Below are positions 59,278 through 64,000 of a stretch of DNA of 64,000 bases, piece by piece. The first letter of the stretch is position 1, and every line of letters starts with the position of its first letter. This DNA comes from Phycisphaera sp. (GTDB lineage: Bacteria; Planctomycetota; Phycisphaerae; Phycisphaerales; UBA1924): assembly GCA_003712165.1 (NCBI GenBank), contig RHLH01000001.1:62001-126000 (forward strand). The letters are read 5' to 3'. A program made the translations under genes and the position numbers. A model generated the notes under the pieces. It did no database searches. It was not told the origin of the DNA and worked only from the letters and a program-made list of their open reading frames with translations.

Positions 59278-60416
59278 AGAGACTCGTAGCCGCCAAGCAC
59301 GACACGCGGGTCGAGCGCCGTTAGCACCCAATCTCGACCTTTGGTGCCCATCGATTTCAGCGCGCTCCGATCAGCGAGCAATTCTGTTATCGCTTCCTCG
59401 AATGCCTCGGCGGTTTGCTCGACGATAAGGGACGAGCCGGAGGATTCGAGTTCGGGCCAGATATCGACGTGCTTGGTGGTGATCGTGGGTGTTGCGGAGG
59501 CGAGGGCCTCGACGAGCACAAAGCCGAAGTTCTCCTGGCTCGTCGGGAGTGCAAAGATGTCTGCCGCTTGAAAGAGGCTGACTTTCTCTTCACCCTTGAC
59601 CATCCCGAGCAGCCTCACGGAGTCGCCCAGTTTGAGTGTTCCAATCTGTGCTTGCAGTGATTGCTCGTACTCGCTGTCTCCCGTGCCGGCGATCAGGAAC
59701 TGGGCGTCGGTTCCTCGGTCCCTCAGTCGTTTGGCGGCATCGATGAGGTGGTGCACGCCCTTCTTAACATGGATTCTGCTGAGGAAAAGCACTGCGGGTT
59801 TGTTTGGATCAATGTCGAATTTCTCTCTCGCGATATCCGGGCCGGGGAGCTGTTTGTAGGGCTCGAGATCGAAGAGCAGCGGGATGACTACGCCTTTGCC
59901 CTTGGGGTACCACTTCTGAGATTGATCGAGTTCAGCCTGGGCGGTGCAGTGGACTGCGTGAGCGTCTTGAAGAAACTTGCGGGCAGTGAGGGCGAGATAG
60001 AGGCGTTTCTTGAGTGTGCGCTGCGCCATCGACCAGTCATCGAGCATGCCGTGGATGCTGACGACATAGGGTACGCCAAGGCCCTTGCAGAGCTTGGCAA
60101 CCGAGGCGTTGGCGGTCTCCCAGGGCGTGTGCATGTGTACGATGTCAGACGCGCCGACAGCGCGTTTGAGAAGTCCTTCTGACCGCTTGCTGAGTTTGCC
60201 GAGCTTGCCCGGAGGTTCGATTTCGACAACTCGCGGGACGCCCAACTTTCCGTTGCGCCAATCTTCCGGGACATCGGTTTTGTCCCACGTGACGATCACG
60301 ACATCGTGCCCGGCCTGCGCGAGCGCGAGCGTCATGTCGAGGACGGCACGTACGACGCCGCCTAGTTCGAGGCGAATGGGCCCCGTGAAGTGTGTGACTT
60401 TGAGGGGCTCGCTCAT
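59253..60416 (-). CDS. GT4-type glycosyltransferase
   Basis: A 387-residue GT-B enzyme with GGVVRAVLDMTLALAQAGHD near the N-terminus, VLFLSRIHVKKGVHHLI, FLIAGTGDSEYEQSL, VRLLGMVKGEEK and the EX7E motif ENFGFVLVEALASATP. Sugar and acceptor unknown. Last gene of the minus-strand polysaccharide operon: its ATG overlaps the preceding stop as ATGA (60413-60416). Confidence 0.92.
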   Translation of the reverse strand: MSEPLKVTHFTGPIRLELGGVVRAVLDMTLALAQAGHDVVIVTWDKTDVPEDWRNGKLGVPRVVEIEPPGKLGKLSKRSEGLLKRAVGASDIVHMHTPWETANASVAKLCKGLGVPYVVSIHGMLDDWSMAQRTLKKRLYLALTARKFLQDAHAVHCTAQAELDQSQKWYPKGKGVVIPLLFDLEPYKQLPGPDIAREKFDIDPNKPAVLFLSRIHVKKGVHHLIDAAKRLRDRGTDAQFLIAGTGDSEYEQSLQAQIGTLKLGDSVRLLGMVKGEEKVSLFQAADIFALPTSQENFGFVLVEALASATPTITTKHVDIWPELESSGSSLIVEQTAEAFEEAITELLADRSALKSMGTKGRDWVLTALDPRVVLGGYESLYREARRR

Positions 60417-60991
60417 TTGGCGTTGCTCTCAGTCGTTTCGAACGGACTTCGCTCGGCGATGGCCTTGGCGGGGTTTCCGCCGTAGATCGTCCAGGGCTCA
60501 AGATCCTTGAATGCGCACCCGCGTGCGCCGAGAATGGCGCCAGCTCCGACGGTGATACCTGGCCCTACAAATGCGTCGGCGGCAATCCAGGCGTCGTCTT
60601 CGATCGTGATCGGCGGGCGTGTCAGCGGGAGATCGGGTCGTGTGTGGTCGTGCGAGCCGGCGCACACGTGCGCGAACTGGCTGATGCTGACCCGGTTCCC
60701 GATCGTGACGGGTCCGAGGCAGTAGAGCTTGACGCCGTCACCCGCGCTGGACTCGTTGCCCATGGCGAGGTTCCACGGGCACTCGATGGTGACGGTGCGT
60801 CTGATACGCACGATAGGGTCGAGCTTGGCGCCGAATCGCATGAGCAGGAAGCGCCGCCAGCCGTACCAGTTGTGAAACGAGCTGCGGAATAGAGTGCTCT
60901 GAACGATTGCCCAGAGGATGCGTCCGACTTTCTCTTTGGTTGAGTACGGGCTGACGCTTCGGTCTTCGGCGCGTGGCGACTCGGTGTTCAC
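60413..60991 (-). CDS. Hexapeptide-repeat acyltransferase (WcaF-like)
   Basis: A 192-residue left-handed beta-helix acyltransferase. The hexapeptide region (PVTIGNRVSISQFAHVCAGSH, with PPITIEDDAWIAADAFVGPG after it and ITVGAGAILGARGCAFKDL) and the terminal IYGGNPAKAI are typical of WcaF/Maa-type O-acetyltransferases. GTG 60991 has AGGGAG upstream and overlaps the preceding stop (GTGA). Probably O-acetylates the polysaccharide. Confidence 0.9.
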   Translation of the reverse strand: MNTESPRAEDRSVSPYSTKEKVGRILWAIVQSTLFRSSFHNWYGWRRFLLMRFGAKLDPIVRIRRTVTIECPWNLAMGNESSAGDGVKLYCLGPVTIGNRVSISQFAHVCAGSHDHTRPDLPLTRPPITIEDDAWIAADAFVGPGITVGAGAILGARGCAFKDLEPWTIYGGNPAKAIAERSPFETTESNAK

Positions 60992-61896
60992 TTTGCACTC
61001 CCTGCGCGTCGTTCGCGTTCTTCGATCTGCAACTCCATGATTTTGAGTCCGATGAGCATCTCGTACGCGGAGATGAAGAGGCAGAATCGAAATCCGGTAA
61101 CGCCGTCGAGAATACCGAGCTTGAGGAAGTACATCCAGAGGAATCGGAAGATCCACTTGCAGGGGAGTTTGGGGTAGAAGTGGTGCTTGATCCAGCGGCG
61201 GCGTTGGAGGTTGTTGCCGAATAGCTTTGCGTCGAGGTGCTCACTTTGCTCGGATGCGCCGGTGATGACGCTGTGTATTTCTCTGGCTTCAAGAGTCGAG
61301 TAATGGTTGTGCTTGGCCATGTAGACCTCGAGCCCTCGCCGGTCGTTGTGCTCCATGTGGCCTTTGAGGTAGCCTTCTTCGCCTTCAACGATCATGTGCT
61401 CATGGACCTCGCGTTCTTCATAGCGGGCCTTGCCGCGCTTGAAGAAACGGAGGTTCCATGAGGGGTAGTAGCCGCAGTGTCGGATGCGTTTGCCGAGGAA
61501 GATGAAGTAGCGATTGATGTAGAACCCGGACTCTTTGACAACGTCTGGGTTCTTCGCCGCGATGTCGAGCAGCTCATCTCGGAGTTCTGGCAGCACGATT
61601 TCGTCGGCGTCGACGATGAAAATCCAGTCGCTCTCAAACGGCAGGTTGTCGAGCGCCCAGTTCTTCTGCTTTGCGTAGCCGAGCCACGGCTGGATTACGG
61701 TGTTGACCTTGCCCGGGTGTTTCTGGTTGTATTCCTCGGCGATCTCGCGGGTGAGGTCGGTGGATTGGGAATCAACAACGTGCACGCGGTCTGCCCAGGG
61801 CAGCAGGGCTTCGAGTGTGTGTGGAAGATTGATCTCCTCATCCTTGGTGAGGATGAGGAATTCGATATTGGAGCGTGAAGTGTCGGGGCTGCTCAA
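60988..61896 (-). CDS. GT2-family glycosyltransferase
   Basis: A 302-residue GT-A enzyme with IEFLILTKDEEINLPHTLEA, DSQSTDLTREIAEEY, and the DXD-like WIFIVDADEIVLPEL. The C-terminal part carries HNHYSTLEAREIH and LPCKWIFRFLWMYFLKLGI, as in WaaE/KdtX-type transferases. Start is judged TTG 61896, overlapping the stop of the sulfotransferase gene (TTGA). Confidence 0.9.
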   Translation of the reverse strand: MSSPDTSRSNIEFLILTKDEEINLPHTLEALLPWADRVHVVDSQSTDLTREIAEEYNQKHPGKVNTVIQPWLGYAKQKNWALDNLPFESDWIFIVDADEIVLPELRDELLDIAAKNPDVVKESGFYINRYFIFLGKRIRHCGYYPSWNLRFFKRGKARYEEREVHEHMIVEGEEGYLKGHMEHNDRRGLEVYMAKHNHYSTLEAREIHSVITGASEQSEHLDAKLFGNNLQRRRWIKHHFYPKLPCKWIFRFLWMYFLKLGILDGVTGFRFCLFISAYEMLIGLKIMELQIEERERRAGSAK

Positions 61897-62792
61897 CGCT
61901 CACCCCCTCGCTTGCTCTGGATAGATTCACGGATCCTGCGCACTCGGGGAATAATTGCGTACACGGGGGCGGAGCGTTTGGCATGCTTGGTCAGGCGGCT
62001 GCGGTACGAGTCGAGCAGCTCGCTCATCGGGCGGCCTCTTGCGCTGGCGACACGTTCGACGCGCTCGGCGAAGAGTTCCTGTGCGACGTCGTAGAGCTTC
62101 GCGTCGAGCCGGTTGAACTGGCGCATGCATTCGAGCGCGCTTTCTTCGACGCCCTCGAGCTTGGCTCGTTTCTTTGTGACGTTGCTTTTGCTGTACAGGA
62201 GTTCGCCCCAGCCGAGCTCGTGTGCGAGGACGATCATGCCCTCGTCGAATCTGTTCTGAACCATGAGGTGGTCGATGTCGTTGCGGAGTCGGCGGATGGC
62301 TTTGTCGAGCATGGCCTGGTCGCAGTCTTCGCGCGGTCGGGCGTCGATCACGCCGTGCTCACCCGTGAGGTAGCGGACTTGAGCGTTGTCGGTGTGCCAG
62401 ACGCGTCCGACGGGATCTGGTCGCTCTATGAACTGGCGGAGCGTGTCATTCGGGTCGCGCTCACCGGTCTGGGCGAGATAGTGGTAGATGCTTAGTGCGC
62501 GATCGATGGGCTCGCGGATGACGGTGAGGTACGCGTGCGGTGAGGGCAGTCTCTCGTGCATCCCAAAGCCTGCGTGTGCTTCGAAGAAACGGGCCCGCTT
62601 GGCGGTCGCGGGGTTGTTATTGATGAGATCGTAGCGTTTGTCCCAAGGATGTACATTGTACTTGCCGAGCACGTCGGTGTGGTGGAGCCAATTGAGTGGA
62701 TTGAGGCCGAGCATCTTGAGCTTGATAGCACGGCTGAGCGAGGTGCCCGCGTTCTTCGGGATGTGAAGGTGGATCAGCAGCGGAGGTCTCAT
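61893..62792 (-). CDS. Sulfotransferase-family protein
   Basis: A 299-residue PAPS-type sulfotransferase. The 5'-phosphosulfate loop HIPKNAGTSLSRAI and the 3'-phosphate-binding block VIREPIDRALSIYHYL are clear, and FNRLDAKLYDVAQELF ends the fold. It would place sulfate on a sugar hydroxyl. Its ATG at 62792 overlaps the stop of the upstream GT4 (ATGA), so it belongs to the operon. PAPS synthesis genes are not in the window. Confidence 0.9.
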   Translation of the reverse strand: MRPPLLIHLHIPKNAGTSLSRAIKLKMLGLNPLNWLHHTDVLGKYNVHPWDKRYDLINNNPATAKRARFFEAHAGFGMHERLPSPHAYLTVIREPIDRALSIYHYLAQTGERDPNDTLRQFIERPDPVGRVWHTDNAQVRYLTGEHGVIDARPREDCDQAMLDKAIRRLRNDIDHLMVQNRFDEGMIVLAHELGWGELLYSKSNVTKKRAKLEGVEESALECMRQFNRLDAKLYDVAQELFAERVERVASARGRPMSELLDSYRSRLTKHAKRSAPVYAIIPRVRRIRESIQSKRGGER

Positions 62793-64000
62793 GCGTGAGC
62801 CCCTGCAGTGACAATCTCGATGACTTTATCGAACGCGGCGTGTGTGGCCTTGTCGTTGTAGGCCTCGTCGAAGGCGGAGCGTGCCGCGGTCTGCATAGTA
62901 CTGAAACGCTGCCTGTCGCTTGCGAGTTCGCGCACTGCTTTGGCCAGGCCCTCGGCGTCGCCGATTTTAAGCGTGAGGCCGCAGTTGAAGCGTTCGATCG
63001 CGTCGTCGACATTGCTGGTCTTCGGGCCGACGTAGAGGATGGGCAGGCGCATCGCAAGGTTGGAGTGGAGTTTCGATGGGCTCATGACGCCGAGCATGTT
63101 GTCTCGCAGTGTGATGAGTGAGCAGGACACGGATGACATGACCGAGGGTGTCTCAGCCTTTGGGACATAGCCCTGGACGATGACGTTGTCGAGGCCTCGG
63201 CGTTTGGCTTCCTCTGCGGTGGTGTCTTTTCGTTTGCCACCCCCGATGAAGAGGAATGCGATATTGTCGTTGTCTTTGAGTTGTTCCGCCGCGTCGAGCA
63301 CGGTTTCGAATTCGTGGCCGACGCCCATGTTGCCCAAATAGAGAATGACAAACTTCCCCGCGAGATTGTGCCGGTCGATGCCTTCCCATGGTTCGTGCTC
63401 GGCGTCAACGGGAAAGAAGTCGGCGTCTTCCCAGTTGGGGATGATGGTTGTAGGGAGTGACCTGCGCCTATCGCGATTCGCCGGGTCGTAGCGGTCCATG
63501 AGCAGGTCGACCATTGCGGTGTCGAGGCCGACCATGTGGTCGAGTCGTTTGAACATGCCCCGGTTGACGAGTTGTAGGAGTTTGCTTATGAAGCCGTCGG
63601 TCTTGATCATCCCGGCGCGTTCGGGTGCTTCGGGGTAGCAGTCCATGTTCCAGAGGATGACCTTGGTTTTACTGTGCAGCATCTTGTGCAGCACGGCAGT
63701 CCAGCCGACGAACGGGGGCGTGGTCAGCGTGATAATCACGTCCTGCTTGCGCATGAAAAGCGCGGTGAAGAAGGTGCCGAGGTAGAAGAAAAAATAATCG
63801 GCGAGTCGCTTGGCGATGCTGGCTTTGCCGAACTGGGGCGTCCAGATGCGGCGCACGTTGACGGTCGAAGTGCGGTCGGCAGCACCGTCTTTTTTCTCGG
63901 CGTCCTTTGAGTACCCACCCCGGCTTGTGATGACGGCGACATCGTGGCCCTTGCTTGCAAAGTGCTCAGCGAGCGACGCCGTGAGGTGCGCGGTCGGTGA
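62789..64000 (-). CDS. GT4-type glycosyltransferase, 5' truncated by window edge
   Basis: At least 403 residues; the reading frame stays open to base 64000 and encodes a GT4 N-terminus there (LTASLAEHFASKGHDVAVIT), so the true start is outside. The C-terminal half shows VILYLGNMGVGHEFETVL, IAFLFIGGGKRKD, VIVQGYVPKAE and the nucleotide-binding block GVMSPSKLHSNLAMRLPIL. This resembles WcaI-type transferases. Treating GTG 63856 as the start would cut off the donor domain. First visible gene of the EPS operon. Confidence 0.9.
   Translation of the reverse strand, partial: SPTAHLTASLAEHFASKGHDVAVITSRGGYSKDAEKKDGAADRTSTVNVRRIWTPQFGKASIAKRLADYFFFYLGTFFTALFMRKQDVIITLTTPPFVGWTAVLHKMLHSKTKVILWNMDCYPEAPERAGMIKTDGFISKLLQLVNRGMFKRLDHMVGLDTAMVDLLMDRYDPANRDRRRSLPTTIIPNWEDADFFPVDAEHEPWEGIDRHNLAGKFVILYLGNMGVGHEFETVLDAAEQLKDNDNIAFLFIGGGKRKDTTAEEAKRRGLDNVIVQGYVPKAETPSVMSSVSCSLITLRDNMLGVMSPSKLHSNLAMRLPILYVGPKTSNVDDAIERFNCGLTLKIGDAEGLAKAVRELASDRQRFSTMQTAARSAFDEAYNDKATHAAFDKVIEIVTAGAHA

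Noticed and set aside
1..64000. tRNA or rRNA genes
   Set aside because: No T-arm motif with a matching acceptor stem and no rRNA signature was seen on either strand by reading; a tRNA search program could overrule this.

Overview
The window looks like chromosomal DNA of a high-GC planctomycete of the class Phycisphaerae. This rests on twelve secreted proteins ending in a four-cysteine, double EF-hand dockerin module that finishes in Gly-Cys, on PEP-CTERM-like tails ending in RRRR, on prepilin-type proteins with a C-terminal DG motif, and on many lipoproteins. No species can be named from the sequence alone. No tRNA, rRNA, insertion sequence, phage gene or CRISPR array was seen.

Region 1 (1-4.7 kb): the end of an ABC importer ATPase, a soluble histidine-kinase-like protein and a Nudix hydrolase, then parB. 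Two perfect parS palindromes lie inside the two genes just upstream of parB, so this is probably a chromosome-segregation locus, although parA is not here. After a small lipoprotein comes a roughly 215-nt structured RNA (6S-RNA-like, 4266-4480) and a YjfB-like small protein. Region 2 (4.9-23.6 kb) is mostly housekeeping: clpB, a hybrid sensor kinase, an M61 peptidase, a class IV aminotransferase, an OmpH-like lipoprotein, three small membrane or zinc-ribbon proteins, dnaE, a three-gene coupled operon of zinc-ribbon membrane paralogues, ubiX, and a lipoprotein coupled to pyrB.

Region 3 (23.7-31 kb) is the most unusual part. A four-gene unit occurs twice in tandem on the + strand: a small Cys-cluster exported protein, a prepilin-like protein, a PEP-CTERM-like protein and a dockerin protein. 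Within each unit the last two genes carry the same ectodomain with different C-terminal anchors, and the ectodomain family differs between the two units. A large FG-GAP/ASPIC dockerin protein follows. Region 4 (31-38 kb): a secreted double-YHS protein, a cupin, a coupled three-gene phospholipid-type operon (CDP-alcohol phosphotransferase, acyltransferase, CdsA-like), an SGNH hydrolase with dockerin, gmk and a beta-barrel-like protein.

Region 5 (38-50 kb) is an array of minus-strand secreted dockerin proteins with different beta-propeller, beta-helix or jelly-roll ectodomains, plus one LuxR-type regulator. Their dockerin coding stretches look almost identical at the DNA level, which suggests recent duplication or gene conversion. 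Region 6 (50-64 kb): an Mrp/ApbC-type ATPase lacking the CxxC motif, a secreted coiled-coil-rich protein, and then an exopolysaccharide locus with a UDP-sugar epimerase, a Wzy-like polymerase, three GT4 and one GT2 glycosyltransferases, a hexapeptide acyltransferase and a sulfotransferase. Five of these genes are joined by 4-nt stop/start overlaps, and together they suggest a sulfated or acylated surface polysaccharide.
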